A stretch of DNA of 64,000 bases from Shewanella aestuarii. Its GTDB lineage: Bacteria; Pseudomonadota; Gammaproteobacteria; Enterobacterales; Shewanellaceae. The notes beneath the pieces were generated by a model. The model was not told where the DNA came from, searched no databases, and worked only from the letters and a program-made list of their open reading frames with translations. Location of the stretch: positions 3,840,501 through 3,904,500 of the forward strand of contig NZ_CP050313.1 of the NCBI RefSeq assembly GCF_011765625.1, read 5' to 3'. Below, piece by piece: positions 18,895 through 28,650 of the stretch (its first letter is position 1; every line of letters begins with the position of its first letter). The translations under genes were made by a program, and so were the position numbers.

Positions 18895-20511
18895 ATGAGT
18901 CAATCAAAACAAACAAGCGTGAACGACAAAGATCCGGTTAATGTACCTTCGGATATTGCGTCATCAAATGGCTTTGTTCGATTTTTAAATATAGTAGAGC
19001 GCTTAGGAAATCTACTTCCCCACCCAATCACCTTATTTGCCATGTTTTGTGCCGCGGTTGTGGTTATCAGTGGGATTGCGGGTTATTTCGAATTATCAGT
19101 GGTTGACCCTCGCCCTGAAGGTACAGCCGGAAGAAGCCCAGATGGATTAATCCATGTGGTAAGTCTACTCAGTGCTGAAGGCTTACAGCGGATCGTATCT
19201 GGATTAGTCACTAACTTTACTGGCTTTACCCCTTTAGGCACAGTGCTAGTTGCGCTGTTAGGTGTCGGTATTGCTGAGCGTTCAGGGTTGCTATCTGCCG
19301 GTATGCGTTTGCTAGTGATGGGTACATCCAAGCGCTTAGTAACTTATACCATTGTATTTGCGGGTATTGTATCCAATACGGCTTCCGAGCTAGGTTATGT
19401 GGTATTAATTCCAATGGCCGCGATGATCTTCCACTCGCTAGGTCGTCATCCTTTGGCTGGTTTAGCAGCGGCATTTGCAGGGGTATCCGGTGGTTACAGT
19501 GCCAACTTACTTTTAGGCACAGTAGACCCGTTATTATCTGGTATTACTGAAGCTGCAGCGAGAATGATTGATCCTGTGTACAGCGTTGGCCCAGAAGTAA
19601 ACTGGTACTTTATGTTTGCCTCTACCTTCTTAATTACCTTACTCGGTGGTTTAGTCACTGAAAAAATTGTTGAGCCAAAACTGGGCAAATACGATATCAG
19701 TGAAGCGGGTGATTTAGATGAGCAAACCATGGAGAAGGTCAGCGATATTGAAAAGCGAGGCTTAAAGTTAGCAGGGTTATCGGCATTAGTATTTAGTATG
19801 TTACTGGCCTTAACCATTATCCCTGAAGGCGGCGCATTGCGTCACCCAGAGACTGGTTTAGTAGCTGGTTCACCATTTTTAAAGGGCATAGTGGCGTTTA
19901 TCTTTATTGGCTTTGCTATACCGGGATTAGTATACGGTAAAGTGGTTGGCTCAATGAAAAAAGATACCGATGTGATTAATGCTATGTCACACAGTATGAG
20001 CACCATGGGTATGTACATCGTGTTGGTGTTTTTTGCGTCACAGTTTGTGGCATTTTTCAGTTGGACTAATTTAGGCGCGGTATTAGCGGTTGGCGGAGCA
20101 CAAGCTCTTAGCACCATTGGGTTAACTGGCCCATTAGTTTTTGTGCTGTTTATTATGCTATGTGGCTTTATCAACTTAATGCTGGGTAGTGCATCCGCGC
20201 AATGGGCTGTCACCGCACCCATTTTTGTGCCTATGTTAATGCTGGTAGGTTACGCGCCTGAAACCATTCAAGCGGCTTATCGTATTGGTGATTCGGTCAC
20301 TAACTTAATCACTCCTATGATGAGCTACTTTGGCTTGATTTTAGCCGTGGCGTGTCGCTATAAGAAAGACTTAGGCATAGGTACGCTTATTGCTACCATG
20401 TTGCCGTATTCCATTATCTTTTTAATTGGTTGGACTATGTTCTTCTTCTTATGGGTATTTATATTAGGTTTACCGGTTGGTCCTGGTGCGGCAACCTATT
20501 ACACACCATAA
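18895..20511 (+). CDS. AbgT-family transporter
   Basis: A 538-residue polytopic membrane protein with about 12-14 hydrophobic segments. It begins with RFLNIVERLGNLLPHPITLF, the family's amphipathic N-terminal helix, and has conserved features such as GVGIAERSG, NTASELGYVVLIPMAA, GGYSANLLLGTVDPLL, and the late DSVTNLITPMM. AbgT transporters import p-aminobenzoyl-glutamate in E. coli; other family members export sulfonamides. No aminobenzoyl-glutamate hydrolase (abgAB) is adjacent, so the substrate is not fixed. The start has a clear GAAGGA ribosome-binding site, and a strong terminator follows. Confidence 0.93.
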   Translation: MSQSKQTSVNDKDPVNVPSDIASSNGFVRFLNIVERLGNLLPHPITLFAMFCAAVVVISGIAGYFELSVVDPRPEGTAGRSPDGLIHVVSLLSAEGLQRIVSGLVTNFTGFTPLGTVLVALLGVGIAERSGLLSAGMRLLVMGTSKRLVTYTIVFAGIVSNTASELGYVVLIPMAAMIFHSLGRHPLAGLAAAFAGVSGGYSANLLLGTVDPLLSGITEAAARMIDPVYSVGPEVNWYFMFASTFLITLLGGLVTEKIVEPKLGKYDISEAGDLDEQTMEKVSDIEKRGLKLAGLSALVFSMLLALTIIPEGGALRHPETGLVAGSPFLKGIVAFIFIGFAIPGLVYGKVVGSMKKDTDVINAMSHSMSTMGMYIVLVFFASQFVAFFSWTNLGAVLAVGGAQALSTIGLTGPLVFVLFIMLCGFINLMLGSASAQWAVTAPIFVPMLMLVGYAPETIQAAYRIGDSVTNLITPMMSYFGLILAVACRYKKDLGIGTLIATMLPYSIIFLIGWTMFFFLWVFILGLPVGPGAATYYTP

Positions 20512-20532
20512 GTAACTCATTAACTCACATTC

Positions 20533-20566
20533 ATAAAAAACGCATCTTAATCGATGCGTTTTTTAT
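20533..20566 (+). terminator. Rho-independent terminator of abgT
   Basis: ATAAAAAACGCATC and GATGCGTTTTTTAT form a long stem around a six-base loop just past the abgT stop. It may also serve menF on the other strand. Confidence 0.88.
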
Positions 20567-20588
20567 GGGATTACGATAACTGAAGCAA

Positions 20589-21949
20589 CTAAAAATCAAT
20601 TAATATCGATAAAATCGTTGCCAGTTTGTTTTCTAGCTCTTGCCATTCCGCGTCGGGATCAGATCCAGCAACCACACCGGCTCCGGCAAATAAACTAATA
20701 CGTCTTGGCTCAATTAATGCGCTGCGAATGGCAACCGAAAACTCTGATTCATAATGATTAAAGTAACCACAAGCTCCGGCATACCAGCCACGAGCATAGC
20801 CTTCTCGCTGGCGAATAAAGTTAAGCGCATTGTTTCTGGGTAATCCACCAACTGCAGGCGTCGGATGCAAAGCACGTAACAATTCAAAATCATTCACCCC
20901 GGGCTTTAACTCTGCCCGAATAGCACGGTGTAAATGTTGGATATGGGTCAGTTTAAAAATTTTAGCCTGCTCTTCTGCCCCCACATATTGGCAAAGTGGT
21001 TTGAGTACATCAACAATATGCTGCCTGACCAATTGGTTTTCATGACTATTTTTTGCATCATCTAATAACTGCTGCGCTAAAATGTCATCTTCTTCCTGAT
21101 TGAGCCCCGCACCGTGGTGCCCGCCAATGCCTCGGTGAATAACTCATGTTGACGACGCAAATACAAGCGCTCAGGAGAGCAAGAAATAAACGCTCTTTCA
21201 GGACTAAATTCAAACCCAAATTGAAAGCTATTTGGATTACGTCCTTGCCAGCAAGCCAAAACCGTCCAAGGATCCACCTGCTCAGCAATCTCTATTTGTG
21301 TTTGGCGAGACAATACCACTTTAGGGGTAGTTTTATTAAAGCTTTGCTGAGTTACTTGCTCAACTAACTCACGCCATCTATTTTGATCAGGTAAGTCACT
21401 GCGGTTCATTAAGCGGGTTTTATTCGGTGGCGATAAGGGTTTTGGCCGTTGAATATTGGCTATAGCATCAATGGCTTGTTGATACTCAGCTTCTTTAGAT
21501 TGGTTTTCAAAATTAAGATTTAATAAAATTTTAATTTTCTGGCCACTACGACGCAGTTCAATACGTGGCAAAACAAATCGCGCACGACCAAACTCTGGCC
21601 AGCATTCAACGGTGCGGTCAAATGCGACACCGCCGTAGTAACGCAGTTCTTGGCTAACACCTTTACCTCGTTGCGCTTGATAGTCAGCCGCCAACTGGTG
21701 ATCGTCCACTTCATCTTGATAATAAAACTGCTTACACATACCCACAGCGGCAACTTCTTCAGATTTATCACGGCCATGCCAATAAATACGCGGATATTGA
21801 GTTTGGGCACTTAACCAAGACAAAAGCGGCACAGAAGGTGCCTCAACGGAAAGTTGCACAATAGGAGCGCTGACTGGCATCAACATCAATTGATCAAGTT
21901 TTTGTTGTAACTCGTAAAAATGAGCACGAAAGAAATTGCCAGACAACAT
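20589..21949 (-). pseudogene. menF: Isochorismate synthase MenF, interrupted by a frameshift
   Basis: Two open frames cover one isochorismate synthase, the first step of menaquinone synthesis. The N-terminal part runs from 21949 to about 21077 and reaches SPERLYLRR and FTEALAGTTVRG; it then leaves frame and stops. The rest lies in the -1 frame: LNQEEDDILAQQLLDDAKN, then TPAVGGLPRNNALNFI, YAGACGY and FAGAGVVAGSDPDAEW, ending at 20589. The junction is in a run of four G on the coding strand (CCCC at 21105-21108 on the plus strand). One added G restores VRGLNQEEDD. The start is the ATG at 21949, with GGAG five bases upstream. It is either a real lesion or an undercalled homopolymer. Confidence 0.88.
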
Positions 21950-22245
21950 GAACTCCAAAATTAAGAATAAGTGCACAAGTTAATGAACAGGCCATTAAGT
22001 GTCAATCTTTCGAGCTGCGGCTTGTGATCGATAATGTGCAGGGCTATGAATAATAAACAGCTGATATACCAATTATTATACTTTAACAAAAGACTAGGTT
22101 TTAACTAGCCGTAACAAATAGATTTACCAGAAATTTTTTACATGTTGTAAAATTAATGATACCTAATCGCTATCGAAATCGTCTTTGCATTATTTGTATT
22201 ACAAAAATATAACAAGATTAGGTTTTCCTGAGGAAATAAACAACA

Positions 22246-23439
22246 ATGAGCGACCCAACAAAAGCACAAACTGCCATTAAAATTCCAGTCGATAAACTGA
22301 CAATAGGTATGTTTGTGACGGCAATAGATCGCAATGATAGTAGTATAGCAATCAGCAATGCAGGGCAAATTAAACATCATGACGCCATTGTTAAGCTAGC
22401 TAAAAACAACATTAAACACGTTTGGGTCGATGTTGCACGCTCATCGGATACCTGTGGCTTAAAAAAGGCAACATCAGCACCAGAAATTAGCCAGCCGCTC
22501 GCCAAAAAATCCTTAATGTCCCGCGATGCAAAACAAATTCAATCAAAGCAAATTTTACAAGAAGCGAAAGGCTTAATAAAAAAGGTATTATCTGAAACCT
22601 TTGAAGGCAAAGCGGTTGAAGTTGCCCCCTTTGAAGCTGTGGCAGATAAAATGATTGAATCTGTCATGGATGACGCAGACGCCTTCAAATGTATGTCGGC
22701 ACTGCGCACTAAAGATGCCTATTTACTGGAACACTCCATTAATGTCGCTTTTCTATTAGTAACCTTTGGCAAATATTTAAACTTAGACGTCGAAACCTTA
22801 CGCCATTTGGCCGTTGGGGGTATTTTGCACGATATCGGCAAGGTGAAAGTAGATAATAAAATTCTGCATAAACCCGGCAAGTTAACGCCTGAAGAATTTG
22901 AGGAAATGAAGCTGCATCAATTTTTTGCTATTGAAATAATGGAAGAAACTGAAGGGCTATCTCAAATTAGTAAAGATGTGTGCCTAATGCACCATGAAAA
23001 ACTCGATGGACGTGGCTACCCGAAAGGGCTCAAAGGCGATGAAATTCCCTTACATGGCCGCATGAGCTGTATTACCGATATTTATGATGCCTTAACAGCA
23101 ACCCGTTGTTATAAAGAAGCCATGAGCCCGGCTGCGGCGTTTAAAATTTTAATCAGTTTAACGCCATTCCACTTAGATCAAGCATTAGTGTATGAATTTA
23201 TCCGCTGTGTGGGCGTTTACCCTGTGGGGTCGATAGTGCAATTGTCAGATGAACGGGTCGGAATTGTTTGGGAGGCTAAGAACCGAGATGCATTGCACCC
23301 CATAGTAAAATGCTTTTACTCAATCAAACACCAACGATATACCGATGTTACCTTTGTTGATTTACTTAAATCTGAGCTCAATATTGAACGCGGTATATCG
23401 CCAAGTAGCTTAAATGTTGATCCAGCGCCTTTTTATTAA
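22246..23439 (+). CDS. HD-GYP c-di-GMP phosphodiesterase with N-terminal DUF3391
   Basis: A 397-residue cytoplasmic protein. Residues about 8-120 resemble DUF3391 (KIPVDKLTIGMFVTAIDR). The rest is an HD-GYP domain with the HD residues in ILHDIGKVKVDNKIL, the helper motif MHHEKLDGRGYP and the trailing RMSCITDIYDALTATR. All conserved metal-site positions appear intact, so it is predicted to hydrolyse c-di-GMP. The start has GAGGAAAT before the ATG. It is monocistronic and convergent with the hemoglobin cassette, whose EAL sensor is a second c-di-GMP enzyme. Confidence 0.93.
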   Translation: MSDPTKAQTAIKIPVDKLTIGMFVTAIDRNDSSIAISNAGQIKHHDAIVKLAKNNIKHVWVDVARSSDTCGLKKATSAPEISQPLAKKSLMSRDAKQIQSKQILQEAKGLIKKVLSETFEGKAVEVAPFEAVADKMIESVMDDADAFKCMSALRTKDAYLLEHSINVAFLLVTFGKYLNLDVETLRHLAVGGILHDIGKVKVDNKILHKPGKLTPEEFEEMKLHQFFAIEIMEETEGLSQISKDVCLMHHEKLDGRGYPKGLKGDEIPLHGRMSCITDIYDALTATRCYKEAMSPAAAFKILISLTPFHLDQALVYEFIRCVGVYPVGSIVQLSDERVGIVWEAKNRDALHPIVKCFYSIKHQRYTDVTFVDLLKSELNIERGISPSSLNVDPAPFY

Positions 23440-23467
23440 AGATTACTGCATATAACACTGAACCAAT

Positions 23468-23896
23468 TTAGTGATAAGTAATGTCCTGATACATAGGGGC
23501 AAGCTTAGCCAGTAAAGCGTTACGAGTAGCAATAGGAATGTGTTGCTGCTTGAGCGCGTCGATCAAATGCCCAACGACCGCATCAAAATCAGCCTGACTA
23601 ATATGTAACCCCACATGCGAGTCGAACATCGACTCACCTTTGTAGACACAATCACCACCAGAAACGACGCACAGATGCTCTATTAATCGCTGCCGAAAAA
23701 CGTGAATATCCGTTTGCTCAAAGTGATGTGCAATGAGGGGATCTTTGGCTAAATTTTGTAAAAAGCTGTCGGTAATTTGGCTAACACCATTGTGACTTCC
23801 AAGTTGTTGATACAACGAGTCAGACTTGGCTGCGCAACCAGAGCACAGCAAAAGTAACCCCAAAAGGCTAATTAACGAAAATCGACTCGTTAACAT
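23468..23896 (-). CDS. Exported (probably lipoprotein) group I truncated hemoglobin
   Basis: About 142 residues. The N-terminal 30 form a lipoprotein-like signal (LLGLLLLCSGCAAK, lipobox CSGC, with an unusual Cys at -3). The remainder is a group I truncated hemoglobin: SLYQQLGSHNGVSQITDSFL, the helical HHFEQTDI region, and the proximal-His region FDSHVGLHISQADFDAVVGHL. Truncated hemoglobins bind O2 or NO and are usually cytoplasmic; envelope placement is uncommon. The ATG overlaps the stop of the DUF3034 gene (TAATG). It is the last gene of a four-gene cassette. An upstream ATG at 23926 would spoil the signal peptide. Confidence 0.82.
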   Translation of the reverse strand: MLTSRFSLISLLGLLLLCSGCAAKSDSLYQQLGSHNGVSQITDSFLQNLAKDPLIAHHFEQTDIHVFRQRLIEHLCVVSGGDCVYKGESMFDSHVGLHISQADFDAVVGHLIDALKQQHIPIATRNALLAKLAPMYQDITYH

Positions 23897-24744
23897 TATA
23901 AGGTTCCCTCTACTGATAAATACCATCCTTGCTGACGGCCTAACCCTGCAATACTGCCTAAATCAACATAAGCCCCAACAACAGAAACATGCTTATTGAT
24001 AAACCAACCAATAAATACATCTTGCCAATCCTGTTCTTCGGCAAAATTTAAATTATCGGGTTTTTGCTTATACTCATAACCAATGGCAAGGTTGTCCAGC
24101 AATAACAAGGCCACTGAAACTTCGGCCATTATTTGATAATCAGACGATTGCGCGCTACCAAAACCAAGCAATCCTGTTTGGTTGGCTTTTGTCGCTCGCA
24201 GGGTTAGATTAGTCACCAAGTTTCGGCCCGCGATGGCATCAAAAAACACCTTAGAACCAGCAAGATAAATATCTATCCCCCAGTCCTCCTTGGCGCCAAC
24301 AGCCTGAGGTAACGCAAAGTCATCAAGCTGCTTATATTGCACTCCCACACTCATTTGCGGCAGACGACTATAAAGTAACTCCCCGACTATCTTATATTTA
24401 ATACCGATTATATCTTGCCCTAATTGACCACCTATTGTGTCTAGATCAAAAGCTTGCTTGGCATAACTTATTTCAAAGCGATTGCCGAAACTGAGGCCCA
24501 TTGAGGCCGATGACAAACTGAAATCATCCACACCCACCTGAGAATACATGACGGTAGTAGACCACTGATCAGAACTCGCATAACCATTAATCACCGCCCA
24601 CGGAACAATACCTCCACCAGCAGCACCTTCAATCGTGGTCGCGCCCCCAGTTGCGATTAGCTTACTTGTTCCAGCTTGTGCTGTTAAAGCTAAGCTGCTG
24701 ACAAATAATAAAATAATCAGGCTATTTTTTAATAATAATTGCAT
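23896..24744 (-). CDS. DUF3034-family outer-membrane-type protein
   Basis: A 282-residue exported protein with a signal peptide (ending LTAQA) and the DUF3034 pattern, beginning GTSKLIATGGATTIEGAAGG and continuing in alternating beta strands (WSTTVMYSQVGVDDFSL, ISYAKQAFDL, GYEYKQKPDNL). The composition and periodicity suggest a beta-barrel in the outer membrane. The family has no assigned function. It lies third in the cassette, 27 bases downstream of the EAL sensor gene and coupled by overlap to the truncated-hemoglobin gene. Confidence 0.85.
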   Translation of the reverse strand: MQLLLKNSLIILLFVSSLALTAQAGTSKLIATGGATTIEGAAGGGIVPWAVINGYASSDQWSTTVMYSQVGVDDFSLSSASMGLSFGNRFEISYAKQAFDLDTIGGQLGQDIIGIKYKIVGELLYSRLPQMSVGVQYKQLDDFALPQAVGAKEDWGIDIYLAGSKVFFDAIAGRNLVTNLTLRATKANQTGLLGFGSAQSSDYQIMAEVSVALLLLDNLAIGYEYKQKPDNLNFAEEQDWQDVFIGWFINKHVSVVGAYVDLGSIAGLGRQQGWYLSVEGTL

Positions 24745-24771
24745 ATATCCTCAACAAGTTTGGTATCGCGT

Positions 24772-27063
24772 TTATTGATTAAAATCGGCCAACCAAAGCA
24801 TCAATTCATCGGCTTTCAACGGCTTTGAATACACATAGCCTTGGATGGTATCGCAATCAAGTTTTCTTAAAATATCAATACCATCTTCAGATTCGACGCC
24901 TTCGGCAACCACAGTCAAGCCCAAGCCTTTAATCAGTTTAATACTCGTATTAACAATCATTAAATCTGTTTCATCAATATGAATATCTTTGATAAAACTA
25001 CGGTCAATTTTGACTTCATTTACTGGTAATAACTTTAAATAAGCTAACGATGAATGCCCGGTGCCAAAATCATCAATAGCAATTGATAAACCAATATCTC
25101 TAAACGATTGCAATACAGCTATCACCTTTTGGGCATCTTTCATTACTGCACCTTCAGTTACTTCTATAGAAAGCGCATGGGGTGGTAAATGATGTTGTTG
25201 CAGTAATTGTTGAATGTCATTGGCAAAATTGTCATTGGTTAAGTCATGAGCAGATAGGTTGATCGCCACGGTTAATGTAATGCCTTGCTGCTTCCAGGCC
25301 GCTAATTGGGTAATGGCTGTTTTCACAACCCAATCACTGATGATGGATATATTGCCTGATTTTTCTGCTAGTAGAATAAACTCATCAGGCGGAAGAAAAC
25401 CTAACGTTGGATGTTGCCATCGAATTAAGGTTTCTACGCAGTGACAGGTGTTGCTCTTAATATCCACTTTAGGTTGATAGACTAAAAATAATTGTCCTTG
25501 AACCAGTGCTGTAGGGATATCTCGAATAATAGTAAGCTCACGCAAATATTGCTCATCAGCTCCTTTGTGATAATGCGACACAACTAAAGACTCAACCCTG
25601 GCATGATTAAGAGCAATTTCGACATGACGCATTAAAGTGTCGATGTCATCGTGATGGTACTCTTGGGTTAATTCGACAAGACCAACGCGCACCTTGACAC
25701 TAATATTTGAGCCTTCAATGACAAAAGGACGACCTAAATCAACTAAAATATCGTCCAGCTGTATATCAATCATATTTAATTTGAATAACAGTAAAAATGA
25801 ATCGCCGTCTAAACGGGAAACGATTTCGGCGGCGGGCTGCAATGAGGATAAACGCTTGGCAAAGCTGACTAATAAGCCATCGGCATTAGCAAAACCAATA
25901 ATATTGTTTAAATGACGAAAATTAACAATGTCGAACATCAGCAAGCTACCACTCATATAAGTTAGGCGTTGCGCCAATAATTGTTTAGCCGCACCTCGAT
26001 TATACAAACCGGTAAGATTGTCATGCTGCGATTGGTACAATAAATCTTGCTCACGTGATTCAATATTTTCACGCATAACCGATAAGTTATCTGCCAAAAT
26101 TTGTAATTCAGCAGGCGCACCTTTAATTGGCCGAGGATTATCACCTTGACCGACTTTGCGGGCAAAATTAACCAAAGCATAAATCGGTTTTGTTAAGCCA
26201 CCAGCTATCCAAGCAGCAAACAAAAAAGCGAACAAACAAGTTAGCACAAAAATAATGAGCATATTATTGCGCAGTTCATCATAATTTTTTTGCCAAGCGG
26301 CATTAGACTGGTGTAACACAGCCCATTGGCCATGTTGCTGAGTAAAATCGATCACTTTTGACAAATAGTTTTTGGGCACATCACTAACAAGTTGATGAGA
26401 TGCGTTACCCAAAGTGATACCGGCTGATAACAACTGTTGACGCGCATTGTCGGGTAAGGTTGACACCAGATCTGTCTTTTCAACAGATTGATTAACAAAA
26501 CTAATATCAATACCTGTAATTGATTTTGCTTGGTCGGCGACTTGTTTGTCCAAGGCAAATCCCATTCCAACCCAAGCGATAAGTACTGGAGCTTTGACTG
26601 GCTGCAATACAAATTGATAACTGGTGTGTTCAAAATTAACAATTTCAAACGCATCTGAGTGGTTTTGTGTTAACAAAAATAGCTTTTCAACGTCTTCATC
26701 TGTCATTCCACCTAGGCTGGATGATAACAATTGACCTTGAGGTGAAAGTAAAATCGCGGCATCGGCATTAATACGTTTACCATGGTTAGCCAACACTGAG
26801 GCGATTGTTTCCTGCTCTCCCGTTGCGACAGCACGCTTAAAACCAAAGTCAGAACTTAATAAAGACAAACTTTGATTTAACTGACCACTTCGGCTAGAAA
26901 GCATTTCCATAAATACCTTTGCGCCAATATTAAGGTCTTGAATTTGTTGCTGACGATAATCTCGCTGGGTGGCATTCAGCACAAACAAGGCTGTAGTTAA
27001 CTGCAACAGCGTTAACATAAACAAAAAAGCAATAATTAGACGACTTCGAAAGCTAAATTGCAT
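24772..27063 (-). CDS. Membrane sensor with degenerate GGDEF and intact EAL domain
   Basis: A 763-residue protein. A transmembrane helix at about 8-28 is followed by a periplasmic Cache-like sensor (about 30-265), a second helix (about 268-290, MLIIFVLTCLFAFLFAAWIAGG), HAMP, GGDEF (about 345-505) and EAL (about 515-760). The GGDEF active site reads SRLDGDSF, so cyclase activity is doubtful. The EAL domain keeps its main residues: CVETLIRWQHP, INLSAHDL, EVTEGA, DDFGTGHSSL, VKIDRSF, EGVES. It is therefore probably a c-di-GMP phosphodiesterase under periplasmic control. It sits 29 bases downstream of the cupredoxin-like gene, as the second gene of the cassette. Confidence 0.9.
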   Translation of the reverse strand: MQFSFRSRLIIAFLFMLTLLQLTTALFVLNATQRDYRQQQIQDLNIGAKVFMEMLSSRSGQLNQSLSLLSSDFGFKRAVATGEQETIASVLANHGKRINADAAILLSPQGQLLSSSLGGMTDEDVEKLFLLTQNHSDAFEIVNFEHTSYQFVLQPVKAPVLIAWVGMGFALDKQVADQAKSITGIDISFVNQSVEKTDLVSTLPDNARQQLLSAGITLGNASHQLVSDVPKNYLSKVIDFTQQHGQWAVLHQSNAAWQKNYDELRNNMLIIFVLTCLFAFLFAAWIAGGLTKPIYALVNFARKVGQGDNPRPIKGAPAELQILADNLSVMRENIESREQDLLYQSQHDNLTGLYNRGAAKQLLAQRLTYMSGSLLMFDIVNFRHLNNIIGFANADGLLVSFAKRLSSLQPAAEIVSRLDGDSFLLLFKLNMIDIQLDDILVDLGRPFVIEGSNISVKVRVGLVELTQEYHHDDIDTLMRHVEIALNHARVESLVVSHYHKGADEQYLRELTIIRDIPTALVQGQLFLVYQPKVDIKSNTCHCVETLIRWQHPTLGFLPPDEFILLAEKSGNISIISDWVVKTAITQLAAWKQQGITLTVAINLSAHDLTNDNFANDIQQLLQQHHLPPHALSIEVTEGAVMKDAQKVIAVLQSFRDIGLSIAIDDFGTGHSSLAYLKLLPVNEVKIDRSFIKDIHIDETDLMIVNTSIKLIKGLGLTVVAEGVESEDGIDILRKLDCDTIQGYVYSKPLKADELMLWLADFNQ

Positions 27064-27091
27064 GTAATCTTACTCTTATTAATTTCAATCA

Positions 27092-27751
27092 TTACGCTCC
27101 AAAGCCACTGGGTGGAGAAGTCGGTTTTTGCTGGCGTTCCACATCGACATTAATCGTCAATTGATTATCACCTTGATTAACGACTAACATGCGATCAACA
27201 GAAGGGGTTCGCAGCCAGGGATGCCACACTTTAAGTTGGTACTCTCCAATCACAAGATCACTAAATTGGATTTGACCAACCTCATTAGAGACAGAAAAAA
27301 CAGGACTTGATGACACATAAATATAAGCCTGCATGTAGTCATGAATATTACAGCCAATCGCCACTAAACCAGCTTTATCAAACTCAATCGGCGATTCCGT
27401 TACGCCAATATACAGTTTTAATTCAAACTCTTTCGCTGGTGAAAATGAATAAACATGATGACGAGTACGGTCTAAATTAGGAAAATGAACTTTAGCCCCT
27501 TGAGGCACAGCCAATACAAAAGGGGAAAAAATCCGATTCTTCTGGCGCATTTCATACTGTGAGGTAGGCGGCATAAGCTTATTTAACTCATGGCGCCCTT
27601 CTTTAATTGGAATAAGCTCGACAACCGTATCCTCAAGCTGCTGACCTTGAGTATCCACCACAGTAATAGATAATTCAGCAGCCTCAGCCACCAAAACAAA
27701 AAGTGTGAAGGATAAATATATTATGCAGTTTACCGACAAAGTTATACGCAT
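27092..27751 (-). CDS. Cupredoxin-like periplasmic protein (methylamine-utilisation-protein type)
   Basis: A 219-residue exported protein (signal peptide to about 24). An initial ELSITVVDTQG strand region is followed by a cupredoxin-like core. Residues RTRHHVYSFSP and then GCNIHDYMQAYIYV give a His and a Cys-x-x-His-x-x-Met set, the ligand pattern of a type 1 copper site. The C-terminal part (GQIQFSDLVIGEYQLKVWHPW) resembles a carboxypeptidase-regulatory-like beta sandwich. The database name 'methylamine utilization protein' is only historical. It is the first gene of the cassette and divergent from a PqiA-like gene. Copper binding is inferred. Confidence 0.82.
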   Translation of the reverse strand: MRITLSVNCIIYLSFTLFVLVAEAAELSITVVDTQGQQLEDTVVELIPIKEGRHELNKLMPPTSQYEMRQKNRIFSPFVLAVPQGAKVHFPNLDRTRHHVYSFSPAKEFELKLYIGVTESPIEFDKAGLVAIGCNIHDYMQAYIYVSSSPVFSVSNEVGQIQFSDLVIGEYQLKVWHPWLRTPSVDRMLVVNQGDNQLTINVDVERQQKPTSPPSGFGA

Positions 27752-27912
27752 ACATTAACCTTAAAAATCAAATTTTTAACTAAACAACTGTAACCCATTT
27801 ACAACATAAATTACCAACACCATAAATGCGTCACCGTGATACTGCCATTTAATAGGCAAACGTTTAAACACCTGAGCACCTGCTTTGCAGCACATTATTG
27901 TTAGGAAGTACT

Positions 27913-28557
27913 ATGAAAATCTATCTCACTATCAGTCTAGTATTAATTTCATTATTTTTGCTAATTCCGGGAGTTAGCCAGCCCATGCTCACTATGACTG
28001 GCACCATAGATAAAGCACAATTAGTGGAGACTGGGTTAGATATGTTTACTGACAGCCTTTCTGACAACGCCCGTGACAATACTCGCGGCATGTTAGACAT
28101 GGCAGTCAGTATGTTTGGCTTAGATAAGATTGAAGGTGAAGTAGAGGTGTTTCGTAAAACCCGCAGTATTTTAGATACCGTCAACGAGCTTTATCAATCA
28201 AATAACATCCTAGTTGCTGCATTGGTGGGCTTGTTCAGTATTGTTATCCCTGCCCTTAAATTAACGTTAATGTTAATTGCCAGCTTACCGATAACCAGCA
28301 AAATTAAGCAGATTATTAACCTTATAATTGGTTTTGTGGGTAAATGGTCAATGGCCGATGTGTTTGTTGTGGCCTTAATTATTGTGTATATGGCGGGAAA
28401 TGCTTCAGCAGGCATGGGCGAATTATTGCAAACTTACGCTAATTTTGAAGTTGGCTTTTATTATTTTCTGGCTTATTGCCTGTTTTCCATTGCCAGCCAT
28501 GCGCTGTTTAATATGCAACAAACCCAAGCTAAGCCGCAGCCAATAAGCACAAACTGA
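27913..28557 (+). CDS. PqiA-like membrane protein
   Basis: About 214 residues. A leading helix (about 3-20) is followed by an extracytoplasmic segment and then several helices (about 95-120, 130-170, 180-205). The segment IIGFVGKWSMADVFVVALIIVYM matches the PqiA motif (GrWSMlDVFvva). PqiA proteins act with MCE proteins in envelope lipid transport. This is a short single-domain form with no MCE partner nearby. Start: ATG at 27913, preceded by AGGA. An earlier TTG at 27898 would add five residues. The start region is shared with the divergent cupredoxin cassette. Confidence 0.75.
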   Translation: MKIYLTISLVLISLFLLIPGVSQPMLTMTGTIDKAQLVETGLDMFTDSLSDNARDNTRGMLDMAVSMFGLDKIEGEVEVFRKTRSILDTVNELYQSNNILVAALVGLFSIVIPALKLTLMLIASLPITSKIKQIINLIIGFVGKWSMADVFVVALIIVYMAGNASAGMGELLQTYANFEVGFYYFLAYCLFSIASHALFNMQQTQAKPQPISTN

Positions 28558-28650
28558 TCCGTTATGAGATAGTTAAATTTGATATTGGCGCAATAAAATC
28601 CATTCCCCAATAATGCCTTCACATAAATTTAAATATAAATGGGGGCACTT

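Noticed and set aside
21105..21108. Programmed -1 frameshift in menF
   Set aside because: The site (CGGGGCTC) is not a slippery heptamer of the usual kind and no downstream pseudoknot was evident, so a lesion or miscall is simpler.
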